Positions 50,928-59,830 of a stretch of DNA of 64,000 nt are shown here, piece after piece. This stretch comes from Pseudomonas sp. CFII64 (lineage in GTDB: Bacteria > Pseudomonadota > Gammaproteobacteria > Pseudomonadales > Pseudomonadaceae): NCBI RefSeq assembly GCF_000416235.1, contig NZ_ATLO01000042.1, positions 408,850-472,849 on the forward strand, written 5' to 3'. The position numbers were made by a program, and so were the translations under genes. The notes under the pieces are model-generated. The model was not told where the DNA came from. It saw nothing but the letters and a program-made list of their open reading frames with translations, and did not search any database. The first letter of the stretch is position 1; each line of letters opens with the position of its first letter.

Positions 50928-52358
50928 TCATGAAGGCACCACCGGCGCCGGGGCACGCAACGCTGCGCGACCCCGCTGCCGGAAGCTGAACAAGTAGCAG
51001 AGCAGCCCGGCGAGGAAGCCGATGCCCGCCACCAGACGCGCCCAGAACAGCACTTGCAGGCGTTCGACCGTGGCCATGAACGGCAAGGCGGTGCCGTCGA
51101 TCTGCCAGCGTTGCAGGTAAACCTGCACGACCCCGGCCGCTGTGAGGAACAGCGTGATCATCACCATCGACAGCGTCATCAACCAGAAGCCCCGGATCTC
51201 CAGCGTCTGCGAGCGCTCGTCACCGGCTTCACCCAGTCCACGCAAGCGCGGCATGGCGTAGCTGATCAAGGTCATGACGATCATCGCGTAAGCCCCGTAG
51301 AACGCCAGGTGTCCGTGCGCTGCCGTCAGTTGCGAGCCGTGGGTGTAGAAGTTGACGGGAGCCAGGGTGTGCAGAAAGCCCCAGACGCCGGCGCCAAAGA
51401 AGGCCGTCACCGTTGTGCCCTTGGCCCACAGCGTTGCCGCTCGGTTCGGGTGCTGGCGCCGACGGTTCTTCACGGTGCTGAAGGCGAATATCACCATCGC
51501 CAGGAAGGGCAACGGTTCCATGGCGGAGAAGATCGAACCGACCCACAACCAGACCTCGGGCGCACCAATCCAGAAGAAGTGGTGACCGGTGCCGATGATC
51601 CCGGTAATCAGCGCCATGGCGATAATCACGTACAGCCATTTCTCCACGACTTCCCGGTCTACACCGGTGATCTTGATCAGCACGAAGGCCAGCATTGCGC
51701 CCATGATCAATTCCCACACGCCTTCCACCCAAAGATGCACCACCCACCACCAATAGAACTTGTCGCGGGCCAGGTTGCCGGGGTTGTAGAAGGAGAACAG
51801 GAAGAACACTGCCAGCCCGATCAGCCCGGTCATCATCACCATGCTGACGGTGGTCTTGCGCCCTTTGAGCAGGGTCATGCCGATGTTGTAGAGAAAGCCC
51901 AGGCACACCACCACAATGCCCATTTTGGTAATCGTCGGCTGCTCCAGGAACTCCCGGCCCATGGTCGGCAGCAACTCGTTGTGGGTCAGCCTGGCCAGCC
52001 CGGCATAAGGCACCAGCAGATAGCCGAGGATGGTCAGCACGCCAGCGGCGGCGAAGACCCAGAACAGAATGATCGCCAGTTTCGGACTGTGCAGCTCGCG
52101 ATCAGCCTCTTCCGGTATCAGGTAGTAGGCGGCGCCCATGAAGCCGAACAGCAGCCAGACGATCAGCAGGTTGGTGTGCACCATCCGCGCCACGTTGAAA
52201 GGAATGATCGGGAACAGAAAGTCACCGATCACGTACTGCAGCCCCATGATCAAACCGAACAGTACCTGACCGAGAAACAGGATCAGGGCAAACACGAAGT
52301 AAGGTTTGGCTACGGCTTGCGAGGCGAATTTCAGATGCGGATTAGCCATGCTCATCAC
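50928..52358 (-). CDS. norB: Nitric oxide reductase subunit B (catalytic, cytochrome b)
   Basis: The 476-residue protein has about 12 membrane helices and belongs to the haem-copper oxidase superfamily; landmarks are WWVVHLWVEGVWELIMGAMLA with ligand His and the active-site Glu region, and GTGHHFFWIGAPE with the paired His of the FeB site. NorB reduces two NO to N2O in the inner membrane, taking electrons from NorC. The norC stop and norB start are adjacent. Length matches P. stutzeri/P. aeruginosa NorB. Confidence 0.97.
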   Translation of the reverse strand: MMSMANPHLKFASQAVAKPYFVFALILFLGQVLFGLIMGLQYVIGDFLFPIIPFNVARMVHTNLLIVWLLFGFMGAAYYLIPEEADRELHSPKLAIILFWVFAAAGVLTILGYLLVPYAGLARLTHNELLPTMGREFLEQPTITKMGIVVVCLGFLYNIGMTLLKGRKTTVSMVMMTGLIGLAVFFLFSFYNPGNLARDKFYWWWVVHLWVEGVWELIMGAMLAFVLIKITGVDREVVEKWLYVIIAMALITGIIGTGHHFFWIGAPEVWLWVGSIFSAMEPLPFLAMVIFAFSTVKNRRRQHPNRAATLWAKGTTVTAFFGAGVWGFLHTLAPVNFYTHGSQLTAAHGHLAFYGAYAMIVMTLISYAMPRLRGLGEAGDERSQTLEIRGFWLMTLSMVMITLFLTAAGVVQVYLQRWQIDGTALPFMATVERLQVLFWARLVAGIGFLAGLLCYLFSFRQRGRAALRAPAPVVPS

Positions 52359-52799
52359 TCAGCCCTCCTTGTTTGGCGGCCAGCCATTGGTGTTGATTTT
52401 CGAACTCCATTTGAGGAACTCGGCGATGTCATTCACCTCCTGCTCACTCAAATTGAATTGCGGCATCGCCCGCCGACCTGGTACGCCCAGCGGCTGCATT
52501 TTCATCCAGGCATGCAGGAAGGGCTTGAAGCCCTCCTCGCCACCGCGACGCTGGTACACGTTGCCCAGCTCTGGCGCGAAGTAGGCACCCTCGCCCAGCA
52601 GCGTGTGGCAGCCGATGCAGTTGTTCTGCTCCCAGACCGTTTTGCCGCGGATCACTGATTCGGTTAAAAGCGCCTCGTTACTGCGTTCCGGAAAGGTTTG
52701 TTCCGTGTGGTAGGTCAAGGCCAGGAATATCAGGAAGAAGAAGATGCTCCCCCCGAAATAGATATTCCTGGCCATGCCTTTTGTGAAGGTCTCTGACAT
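52359..52799 (-). CDS. norC: Nitric oxide reductase subunit C (cytochrome c)
   Basis: The start at 52799 gives 146 residues: one N-terminal membrane anchor (IYFGGSIFFFLIFLALTY), then a periplasmic cytochrome c domain with CIGCH at 61-65 and a distal Met (RAMPQFNLSEQEV). It passes electrons from small cytochromes to NorB. A perfect FNR-type box lies 58 bases upstream. First gene of norCBD. Confidence 0.96.
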   Translation of the reverse strand: MSETFTKGMARNIYFGGSIFFFLIFLALTYHTEQTFPERSNEALLTESVIRGKTVWEQNNCIGCHTLLGEGAYFAPELGNVYQRRGGEEGFKPFLHAWMKMQPLGVPGRRAMPQFNLSEQEVNDIAEFLKWSSKINTNGWPPNKEG

Positions 52800-52856
52800 G
52801 GTCGCTTCCTCTTTACTTGACCCGCCCATGATAGGAAGCGAAGGGTTGAAATCTGC

Positions 52857-52870
52857 TTGATGGCGATCAA
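52857..52870. promoter_or_regulatory. Perfect Anr/Dnr box upstream of norC
   Basis: TTGAT-GGCG-ATCAA matches the consensus at all ten positions. Its distance from the norC ATG (58 bases to the near edge) fits class II activation with the site centred near -41. Confidence 0.88.
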
Positions 52871-52943
52871 GAAAGTCAGATGGTTTTGCTCGGGTATTAC
52901 GGTTGCAGGACTGACAGTCCTTGCGCCTCCATTGAGCCCCACC

Positions 52944-53039
52944 CCCGTAGGACCGGCTTCAGCCGGGAGGGAGAAGGGTCTGACGACGCAACTGCTGCGA
53001 ATGTACCGGCCTGCTCCCGGCCAAAGCCGGTCCTACGGG
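52944..53039. repeat. REP doublet between norF and norC
   Basis: CCCGTAGGACCGGCTTCAGC (from 52944) and its inverted partner GCCGGTCCTACGGG (to 53039) form a head-to-head pair of the same family as 2899-2954, with ~40 bases between. It may separate the norEF and norC transcripts. Confidence 0.8.
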
Positions 53040-53043
53040 TTGT

Positions 53044-53057
53044 GTGATAGGGATCAA
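53044..53057. promoter_or_regulatory. Second FNR-like box, 3' of norF
   Basis: GTGAT-AGGG-ATCAA matches nine of ten positions but lies 8 bases past the norF stop and 245 bases from norC. It may be a far upstream site for norC or chance. Confidence 0.3.
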
Positions 53058-53065
53058 AACGGTAT

Positions 53066-53314
53066 CTACAGAACGCTGAGCCCCACAAGCACCGCCAACA
53101 CCAGCGCCCAACTCAGCATCAATACACGCCAGAGGCGCGGCGCGTGGCGCAGTTCCATGAAACCCTCGGTGATCAGCCAGGCCTTGCCGACCGCCACCGA
53201 CAAGATGGCGAGGGACAGCAGCCACGTCGCGCCCACCTGTGCCAGCAGCACCGTGCACACGCTCAATGCGGCCAACGCCGCCCAGCAGGCGAGCAACAGC
53301 CTGGAAGCTGACAT
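53066..53314 (-). CDS. norF: NorF-like small membrane protein (NirP; cytochrome c oxidase subunit IV family)
   Basis: The 82-residue protein has three hydrophobic helices with the subunit-IV-like pattern KAWLITEGFMELRHAPRLWR. It corresponds to nirP next to nirO and nirQ in P. aeruginosa, and to norF elsewhere. NorE and NorF aid NO reductase assembly or activity but are not part of the purified NorBC complex. It starts 10 bases after norE. Confidence 0.85.
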   Translation of the reverse strand: MSASRLLLACWAALAALSVCTVLLAQVGATWLLSLAILSVAVGKAWLITEGFMELRHAPRLWRVLMLSWALVLAVLVGLSVL

Positions 53315-53324
53315 GACACCTCCG

Positions 53325-53912
53325 TCAATTCAGAACGTAGACCAGCGGAAAAAGCACGACCCAGATCAGATCGACCATGTGCCAATACAGCACGCCGGAT
53401 TCGAAACCGCTGTGGTTGTCGGTGCCATATAAGCCACGACGACAGCGTGCGGCCAGCCAGCCGAGAATGAACATGCCGAGCAGGACATGGAGAAAATGGA
53501 AACCGGTGAGGATCCAGTAAAGGGTGAAAAACGTGTTGTGCTCCATGCCCAGCCCCGAGGCCAGCAAGTGCCGGTACTCCGTGACTTTCAGCACCACGTA
53601 CAGGCTGGCGGCGAGCAAGGCGAGCAGCAGAAACACCGCGCCATGGCGAGGTTGTGAGCGCCTGACCTGCTCCTGAGCCAGGGCGGCGAACAACCCCGCT
53701 GTGATCAGGCTCAAGGTCATCGCCAGACCGGTGGAAGTGTTCAGCAACAGACGACTTTCGCTGAACATCTGTGGCTTGAGTACCTGAGTTACGGCGAACG
53801 TCAGGATCAGGATCGCGAACACCGAAAGCTCGGCCAGAATGAAGAACCACATCGCCAGGTCGCCCGGTAACCGGCCACGGGAAGCGCCGCTGGTTTCAGC
53901 CGAAGTGGACAT
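53325..53912 (-). CDS. norE: NorE-like protein (NirO; cytochrome c oxidase subunit III family)
   Basis: The start at 53912 gives 195 residues with five membrane helices; GDLAMWFFILAELSVFAILI and GFHFLHVLLGMFILG are haem-copper oxidase subunit III landmarks. It overlaps the end of nirQ. As nirO/norE it belongs to the NO reductase accessory set. An ATG 9 bases upstream is possible. Confidence 0.88.
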   Translation of the reverse strand: MSTSAETSGASRGRLPGDLAMWFFILAELSVFAILILTFAVTQVLKPQMFSESRLLLNTSTGLAMTLSLITAGLFAALAQEQVRRSQPRHGAVFLLLALLAASLYVVLKVTEYRHLLASGLGMEHNTFFTLYWILTGFHFLHVLLGMFILGWLAARCRRGLYGTDNHSGFESGVLYWHMVDLIWVVLFPLVYVLN

Positions 53913-54699
53913 CAACCACATCCATCAGCGCCGCGACAGTCAGCGGATCATCGCTCAACGGCTCGGCCAGGCACGCCTTGCACGCCTCGCGCGGGCTCAT
54001 GCCGGAGCGGATCATGCGCGCCGTGAAGATCAGCAGCCGCGTCGAGGCGACTTCCTCCAGATCATGCTGATCGAGCCGCCGCAGGGCTTGACCCAACCTG
54101 ACCACCTGCGCCGCCAGCGCGCTGTCGACCTGCGCCTCCCGCGCGACGATGCGCTCTTCCTCGGGCCCTGGCGGATAACCGAAACGCATCGCCACGAAGC
54201 GTTGTCGGGTGCTGGGCTTCATGCCTTTGAGCAAGTTTTGGTAACCGGGGTTGTACGACACCACCAGCATGAACGAAGGCGGCGCCTGCAGCACTTCGCC
54301 GGTGCGTTCCAGAAACAGCTCGCGACGATCATCGGCCAGTGGATGCAGCACCACGACCGTGTCCTGGCGCGCCTCCACCACTTCGTCGAGATAGCAAATC
54401 CCGCCTTCGCGCACCGCGCGGGTCAGCGGTCCGTCCTGCCACCAGGTGCCCTGTGCCCCAATCAGGTGGCGACCGATCAGGTCGGCAGCGCTCAGATCGT
54501 CGTGGCAGGCCACGGTGTACAGCGGCAGTTTCAGCCGATGGGCCATGTGCTGGACGAAACGGGTCTTGCCGCATCCGGTCGGACCCTTGATCAATACCGG
54601 CATGCCGTGGCGCCAGGCTTGCTCGAACAGCACCTCTTCATTGTTCAGCGGTTGGTAGAAGGGTTCGACCTTGTGTGCGCACGGCTGGCTACGGTCCAT
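53896..54699 (-). CDS. nirQ: AAA+ MoxR-type ATPase NirQ/NorQ
   Basis: The 267-residue protein belongs to the CbbQ/NirQ/NorQ/GpvN family: Walker A GPTGCGKT (39-46), Walker B ICYLDEVVEA and sensor region LVVSYNPGYQNLLKGMKPSTRQRF by parts. With NorD it activates NO reductase by metal insertion. It is divergent from nirS and shares the FNR-type box at 54781-54794. Confidence 0.95.
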   Translation of the reverse strand: MDRSQPCAHKVEPFYQPLNNEEVLFEQAWRHGMPVLIKGPTGCGKTRFVQHMAHRLKLPLYTVACHDDLSAADLIGRHLIGAQGTWWQDGPLTRAVREGGICYLDEVVEARQDTVVVLHPLADDRRELFLERTGEVLQAPPSFMLVVSYNPGYQNLLKGMKPSTRQRFVAMRFGYPPGPEEERIVAREAQVDSALAAQVVRLGQALRRLDQHDLEEVASTRLLIFTARMIRSGMSPREACKACLAEPLSDDPLTVAALMDVVDVHFG

Positions 54700-54780
54700 G
54701 GTTGTCCTGTTTCAGAAGCGGGTTCGAGGTACACGCTACGGGCCCCTGCGACAACCTGGCAAGGGACGTGACCGGCAAAC

Positions 54781-54794
54781 TTGATCGCCGTCAA
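54781..54794. promoter_or_regulatory. Anr/Dnr box shared by nirS and nirQ
   Basis: TTGAT-CGCC-GTCAA matches nine of ten positions. It lies 104 bases before nirS and 81 bases before nirQ; both genes could use it. Confidence 0.8.
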
Positions 54795-54898
54795 GCGAGC
54801 ATTGGTGTGCTCGGGCATAGCCTTGCAGCGCACTAAGAACCTGCGTACTGCGCTGCCCTTGCAGCACATCGCAAAGGTCTTGCCTGAGGAGAAATGGA

Positions 54899-56590
54899 AT
54901 GCTGATCAGCAATAGAAAAACGTTTGCTCTGACTCTCGCCACCCTGTGTTCGACGCTGGCCCTTGCGGTGACTCATGCGGCCAGCGCCGAAGAGTCCGCC
55001 GTCCCTGCGCCGAACCCGCCCATGGTCACCACCGCGGGGGCTCCCGACATGAGCCAGGCGGAGTTCGATACGTCCAAGGAGATCTACTTCCAGCGTTGTG
55101 CCGGTTGTCACGGCGTTCTGCGCAAGGGCGCCACCGGCAAACCGTTGACGCCGGACATCACCCAGTCTCGCGGGCAAGCGTACCTGGAGGCACTGATTAC
55201 CTATGGCTCGCCAGCAGGCATGCCGAACTGGGGAACCTCCAACGCCCTGACCAAGGAGCAGATCACGGTCATGGCCAAGTTCATCCAGCACACCCCGCCG
55301 ACGCCTCCGGAATGGGGCATGGCCGAGACGCTGAAGACCTGGAAAGTGTTGGTCAAACCCGAGGATCGTCCGAAGAAGCAGCTGAGCAAACTCAACCTGC
55401 CCAACCTGTTTTCAGTGACGCTGCGCGATGACGGCAAGATCGCCTTGATCGACGGCGACAGCAAGAAAATCGTCAAGCTGATCGAGACCGGTTACGCGGT
55501 GCACATTTCCCGCATCTCCGCTTCGGGCCGTTACTTGCTGGTGATTGGCCGTGATGCGCGGATTGACATGATCGACCTGTGGCCGCTGGAGCCGACCAAG
55601 GTCGCCGAAGTCAAAGTGGGCATCGAGGCACGCTCGGTGGAGACCTCCAAGTTCAAGGGTTACGAAGACAAGTACACCATTGCCGGCTCCTACTGGCCGC
55701 CGCAGTTCACCATAATGGATGGCGAAACCCTGGAGCCGAAACAGATCGTGTCGACACGCGGCATGACCGTCGACAAGCAGGAATATCACCCTGAGCCACG
55801 GGTCGCGGCAATCATCGCCTCTCACGAATGGCCGGAGTTCATCGTCAACGTCAAGGAAACCGGCAAGGTCATGCTGGTCAACTATCAGGACATCAAAAAC
55901 CTCACCGTCACCTACATCGACGCCGCGCCATTCCTGCACGACGGCGGATGGGACAGCACGCACCGCTACTTCATGACCGCCGCCAACAACTCCAACAAAG
56001 TCGCCGTGATCGACTCCAAGGAGCGCAAGTTGACCGCCTTGGTGGACGTCGGCAAAACCCCTCATCCGGGTCGCGGCGCCAACTTCAATCACCCGCTCTA
56101 CGGTCCGGTCTGGGCCACCAGCCACCTGGGTGATGACGGCATCTCATTGATCGGCACCGATCCGGTGAAACACCCGCAATACGCCTGGAAACAGGTCACT
56201 TCGATCAAGGGTCAGGGCGGCGGATCGCTGTTCATCAAAACCCACCCCAACTCCCGCCACCTGTACGTCGACACCACCCTCAACCCGGACGCAAAACTCA
56301 GCCAGTCGGTGGCGGTGTTCAACATCGACAAACTCGACGCTGGCTACACCGTGCTGCCCATCGCCGAGTACGCAGGCATCAAGCAAGGGGCCATGCGCGT
56401 TGTACAACCGGAATACAACAAGGCCGGTGATGAAGTCTGGTTCTCCGTATGGAGCGGCCAGGCAGACGAATCGGCGCTGGTAGTGATCGACGACAAAACG
56501 CTGAAGCTCAAATCAGTCATAAAAGACAAACGCCTGATCACGCCCACTGGCAAATTCAACGTCTACAACACCCAACACGACATCTATTGA
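54899..56590 (+). CDS. nirS: Cytochrome cd1 nitrite reductase NirS
   Basis: The 563-residue protein has a signal peptide (to ~30), a cytochrome c domain with CAGCH at 67-71, and an eight-bladed propeller that binds haem d1; His202 in GYAVHISRISASGRYL corresponds to the d1 iron ligand. It reduces nitrite to NO in the periplasm. TGAGGAG precedes the ATG. It heads nirSMCFDLGHJEN, whose later genes make haem d1 and its electron donors. Confidence 0.97.
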   Translation: MLISNRKTFALTLATLCSTLALAVTHAASAEESAVPAPNPPMVTTAGAPDMSQAEFDTSKEIYFQRCAGCHGVLRKGATGKPLTPDITQSRGQAYLEALITYGSPAGMPNWGTSNALTKEQITVMAKFIQHTPPTPPEWGMAETLKTWKVLVKPEDRPKKQLSKLNLPNLFSVTLRDDGKIALIDGDSKKIVKLIETGYAVHISRISASGRYLLVIGRDARIDMIDLWPLEPTKVAEVKVGIEARSVETSKFKGYEDKYTIAGSYWPPQFTIMDGETLEPKQIVSTRGMTVDKQEYHPEPRVAAIIASHEWPEFIVNVKETGKVMLVNYQDIKNLTVTYIDAAPFLHDGGWDSTHRYFMTAANNSNKVAVIDSKERKLTALVDVGKTPHPGRGANFNHPLYGPVWATSHLGDDGISLIGTDPVKHPQYAWKQVTSIKGQGGGSLFIKTHPNSRHLYVDTTLNPDAKLSQSVAVFNIDKLDAGYTVLPIAEYAGIKQGAMRVVQPEYNKAGDEVWFSVWSGQADESALVVIDDKTLKLKSVIKDKRLITPTGKFNVYNTQHDIY

Positions 56591-56614
56591 GCCTCGTCAA
56601 GTTAAGGAAACACC

Positions 56615-56929
56615 ATGAAAAATACTCTGTTGTCACTGTTCGTCATGACCGCTGCGCTCAGTGCGCAACCGGCCATGGCTCAGGACGCGCTGGAGCTGTT
56701 CAAGAGCAAACCCTGCGCCGCCTGCCATTCCATCGACACCAAGCTGGTGGGCCCGGCGCTCAAGGAGGTTGCAGCCAAGAACGCGGGAGTGGCCGGGGCC
56801 GTGGACACCCTTGCAAGTCACATCAAGAACGGTACGCAAGGCAATTGGGGTCCGATGCCGATGCCGGCCAACCCGGTGACTGACGAAGAAGCCAAAATCC
56901 TCGCCGCCTGGGTACTCACCCTCAAATAA
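56615..56929 (+). CDS. nirM: Cytochrome c-551 NirM
   Basis: The 104-residue precursor has a signal peptide (~22 residues) and a mature ~82-residue cytochrome with CAACH (34-38) and the Met ligand in WGPMPMPANP. It matches P. aeruginosa c-551, the electron donor to NirS in the periplasm. It lies 24 bases after nirS. Confidence 0.96.
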   Translation: MKNTLLSLFVMTAALSAQPAMAQDALELFKSKPCAACHSIDTKLVGPALKEVAAKNAGVAGAVDTLASHIKNGTQGNWGPMPMPANPVTDEEAKILAAWVLTLK

Positions 56930-56948
56930 CCCACTGGAGGGCGCCACG

Positions 56949-57248
56949 ATGGTGTTTCGACGCACGATGATTCCGGCGGCCCTCCTCCTCATTTGCGCAA
57001 CCACGGTTGCCGCGCCTGACGCTCAGCTCAGCCAGGATTGCGGCGCCTGCCATGGGCTACACATGACTGGCGGGCTGGGTCCCGAACTGACGCGCACCGC
57101 GCTGGCGGGCAAGTCCCGGGACAGCCTGATTGCCACTGTCACCCACGGTCGGCCCGGCACCGCCATGCCCGGATGGGCGCCGTTGCTCGGCGCGGACGAC
57201 ATTCGTTGGCTGGTCGATCTTCTTCTCCAGGGATACCCCGCACCATGA
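56949..57248 (+). CDS. nirC: Cytochrome c-type protein NirC
   Basis: The 99-residue protein has a signal peptide and one CGACH motif (31-35), with a Met ligand in GTAMPGW. NirC is a small periplasmic cytochrome encoded in nir operons, an electron donor to NirS or to haem d1 maturation. GGAGGG precedes the ATG. Its stop overlaps nirF (ATGA). Confidence 0.93.
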   Translation: MVFRRTMIPAALLLICATTVAAPDAQLSQDCGACHGLHMTGGLGPELTRTALAGKSRDSLIATVTHGRPGTAMPGWAPLLGADDIRWLVDLLLQGYPAP

Positions 57249-58423
57249 TCCGTTCAATCCTGTTGTCAGCGGCGACCGGGCTGTTGTTGTCCGCGTGTGT
57301 TCAGCCACCGTTGCGTGGCTCCGGCGATCTGGGTGTGGTGGTGGAACGCGCCACTGGCAGCCTGCAGATCATCGAAAGTGACACCCGCACGGCACTAGCC
57401 CGCATCGAGGGACTGGGTGATCTGTCCCATGCCTCGGTGGTGTTCTCCCGGGACCAGCGGTATGCCTATGTATTCGGTCGCGACGGCGGGCTGAGCAAGA
57501 TCGACTTGCTGACCCGGCACATCGACCGACGGGTGATCCAGGGCGGCAACAGCATTGGCGGGGCAATCAGTCAGGACGGCAAGTTGATCGCCGTGTCCAA
57601 CTACGTGCCCGGCGGGGTCAAGGTTTTCGATGCGCAGACCTTGCAGCAAGTCGCCGACATTCCCGCCACGCCCCTGGCCGATGGCAGCAAGCGCTCGCGG
57701 GTGGTCGGTCTGGTCGATGCGCCTGGACAACGTTTCGTGTTCAGCCTGTTCGATACCGGCGAGATCTGGACCGCTGATTTCAGTCAGGGCCCCACCCCGC
57801 AGATCAGCCGCTTCATCGACATTGGCGAGCAACCCTACGACGCGCTGATTACACCTGATGGCCGCTACTACATGGCCGGGCTGTTCGGTGAAGACGGCAT
57901 GGCGCAGCTCGATCTCTGGCATCCCGAGCGCGGTGTGCAGCGCGTGTTGGGTGATTACGGACGCGGCCAGGCAAAACTGCCGGTCTACAAGATGCCGCAT
58001 CTGGAAGGCTGGGCCGTCGCCGATAACCAGGCCTTCGTACCCGCTGTCGGTCGCCATCAGGTGCTGGTGATGGATTCGCGCACCTGGCAGCAGACCGCCG
58101 TCATCCCGGTGGCCGGCCAAGCGGTGTTCGTCACGTCGCGGCCGGACGGTCGCCAGCTATGGGTCAATTTCGCCTACCCGGATAACGATCGGGTGCAGGT
58201 CATCGACACCGAAACCCACGCAGTGGTCGCCGACCTGCGACCGGGGCCAGCAGTGCTGCACATGGAATTCACCGCCCGTGGCGACCAGCTATGGCTGTCG
58301 TTGCGCGACGGCAACCAGGTTCAAGTCTGGGATCCGTACAGCCTCAAGCAACTCAGCGCCCTTCCCGCCACCGCGCCAAGCGGCATCTTCTTCAGCAGTC
58401 GCGCGCAAAAAATGGGTTATTGA
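57245..58423 (+). CDS. nirF: Haem d1 biosynthesis protein NirF
   Basis: The start at 57245 gives 392 residues with a lipobox LLSAC (Cys18), so a periplasmic lipoprotein is predicted. The rest is a beta-propeller related to the d1 domain of NirS, without a cytochrome c motif. NirF carries out a late periplasmic step of d1 formation (oxidation of a d1 precursor). Coupled to nirC by ATGA. Confidence 0.93.
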   Translation: MIRSILLSAATGLLLSACVQPPLRGSGDLGVVVERATGSLQIIESDTRTALARIEGLGDLSHASVVFSRDQRYAYVFGRDGGLSKIDLLTRHIDRRVIQGGNSIGGAISQDGKLIAVSNYVPGGVKVFDAQTLQQVADIPATPLADGSKRSRVVGLVDAPGQRFVFSLFDTGEIWTADFSQGPTPQISRFIDIGEQPYDALITPDGRYYMAGLFGEDGMAQLDLWHPERGVQRVLGDYGRGQAKLPVYKMPHLEGWAVADNQAFVPAVGRHQVLVMDSRTWQQTAVIPVAGQAVFVTSRPDGRQLWVNFAYPDNDRVQVIDTETHAVVADLRPGPAVLHMEFTARGDQLWLSLRDGNQVQVWDPYSLKQLSALPATAPSGIFFSSRAQKMGY

Positions 58424-58424
58424 T

Positions 58425-58889
58425 ATGAACCTCGACCCCCTCAGCCGACAACTGATCGACCGCTTCCAGCACGGCATGCCGTTGTGCCCGGAACCCTATC
58501 GCGAGATGGCCCAGGTGCTGGGTTGCAGCGAGCCGCAAGTCATCGCCTGCCTGCAACGCCTGGAACTGGCCGGCGCCTTGTCGCGGGTCGGCCCGGTGTT
58601 CGAACACCGCCGCGCCGGGGCCAGCACCCTCGCCGCCTTTGCCGTACCCGCCGAACGCCTGCAACAGATCGCTGAACGCGTCAGCCAGTATCCCGAGGTC
58701 AACCACAACTACGCACGAGAGCATTTCTACAACCTGTGGTTTGTGCTGACCGGTCCTGATCGTCAGCACATCGAACGGGTCCTCGACGCGCTGGAACAAG
58801 ACACCGGTCTTACGCCACTGGACTTGCCCATGTTGACGGCTTATCGCATCGACCTGGGTTTTGCCTTGGGAGAACCCCATGAAGCCTGA
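58425..58889 (+). CDS. nirD: Sirohaem decarboxylase subunit NirD
   Basis: The start at 58425 gives 154 residues of the AsnC/Lrp-like fold, with the conserved HNYAREHFYNLWFVLTG block. NirD, NirL, NirG and NirH decarboxylate 12,18-didecarboxy-sirohaem precursors in haem d1 synthesis; they are not DNA-binding regulators in practice. It begins one base after the nirF stop and overlaps nirL by 11 bases. Confidence 0.93.
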   Translation: MNLDPLSRQLIDRFQHGMPLCPEPYREMAQVLGCSEPQVIACLQRLELAGALSRVGPVFEHRRAGASTLAAFAVPAERLQQIAERVSQYPEVNHNYAREHFYNLWFVLTGPDRQHIERVLDALEQDTGLTPLDLPMLTAYRIDLGFALGEPHEA

Positions 58890-59394
58890 ATTGAATCCTG
58901 AACAGGCCTTGGCACTGCGTCGGCACCTGGAATTCGGGCTGCCGCTGGTTTCGCGCCCCTATCGAGCCCTCGCCGAACGGATAAACAGCGACGAAGGCCA
59001 GGTCCTCGCGCAGATGCGGCAATGGCAGGCGCAAGGTTTGTTTCGTCGGCTCGGCCTGGTCCTCAACCATCGCGCGCTGGGCTTCACGGCCAATGCGATG
59101 TTGGTCCTGGACGTTTCGGACGCGCTCATCGATGAGGTCGGTCAGCGCCTCGGACAAGCACCCGGCATCACCCTTTGCTATCAACGACCACGGCGTTTGC
59201 CGCAATGGCGATACAACCTGTTCTGCATGGTTCACGGGCGCCAGCGTGATCGGGTCGAAGCGCAGATCCGGGCGCTGCTGGAAGCACACCTGCTGAGCGA
59301 CCTGCCACACCAATTGTTGTTCAGCACCCAGGCGTTCAAACAGTGCGGCGGGCGCTTTGCCGCCGCTGCAACAGGCGCCTCGGCTCATGGATGA
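58879..59394 (+). CDS. nirL: Sirohaem decarboxylase subunit NirL
   Basis: The start at 58879 gives 171 residues. It is an AsnC/Lrp-like protein of the second type, with CYQRPRRLPQWRYNLFCMVHG where NirD and NirG have HNY. It pairs with NirD in the decarboxylase. It overlaps nirD and nirG, consistent with coupled synthesis. Confidence 0.92.
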   Translation: MKPELNPEQALALRRHLEFGLPLVSRPYRALAERINSDEGQVLAQMRQWQAQGLFRRLGLVLNHRALGFTANAMLVLDVSDALIDEVGQRLGQAPGITLCYQRPRRLPQWRYNLFCMVHGRQRDRVEAQIRALLEAHLLSDLPHQLLFSTQAFKQCGGRFAAAATGASAHG

Positions 59395-59830
59395 CCTGGA
59401 CCGCCGACTGATCAACCGCCTGCAACTGGGCCTGCCACTGGTCCGCCATCCTTGGCAAGTGCTGGCCAGTGAGCTTGAGAGCAGCAGTTCTGAATTGCGC
59501 GCCCGCCTTCAGCACCTGCTCAGTGACGGAATACTCACGCGTTTTGGCCCGATGTTCGACATCGAACGGCTGGGCGGCGCCTTCACCCTCGCCGCTCTGG
59601 CCGTGCCGGAGGAACGTTTCGAGGCGGTCGCCGGGCAACTGCACGCCATGCCTGAAGTGGCGCACAACTACCGCCGCGAACACCTCTGGAACATGTGGTT
59701 CGTGCTCGGCTGCGCGAGCGAACAAGGCATCGCCCAGACCCTGCAACGTATCGAAACCCTGACCGGCCTGCCGCTGCTCAATTTGCCCAAAGAGGAGACC
59801 TACCATGTCGGTTTGTATTTCCCGGTCTGA
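59387..59830 (+). CDS. nirG: Sirohaem decarboxylase subunit NirG
   Basis: The start at 59387 gives 147 residues, closely like NirD (VAHNYRREHLWNMWFVLG). It pairs with NirH. It overlaps nirL by 8 bases and nirH by 26 bases. Confidence 0.92.
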   Translation: MDDLDRRLINRLQLGLPLVRHPWQVLASELESSSSELRARLQHLLSDGILTRFGPMFDIERLGGAFTLAALAVPEERFEAVAGQLHAMPEVAHNYRREHLWNMWFVLGCASEQGIAQTLQRIETLTGLPLLNLPKEETYHVGLYFPV

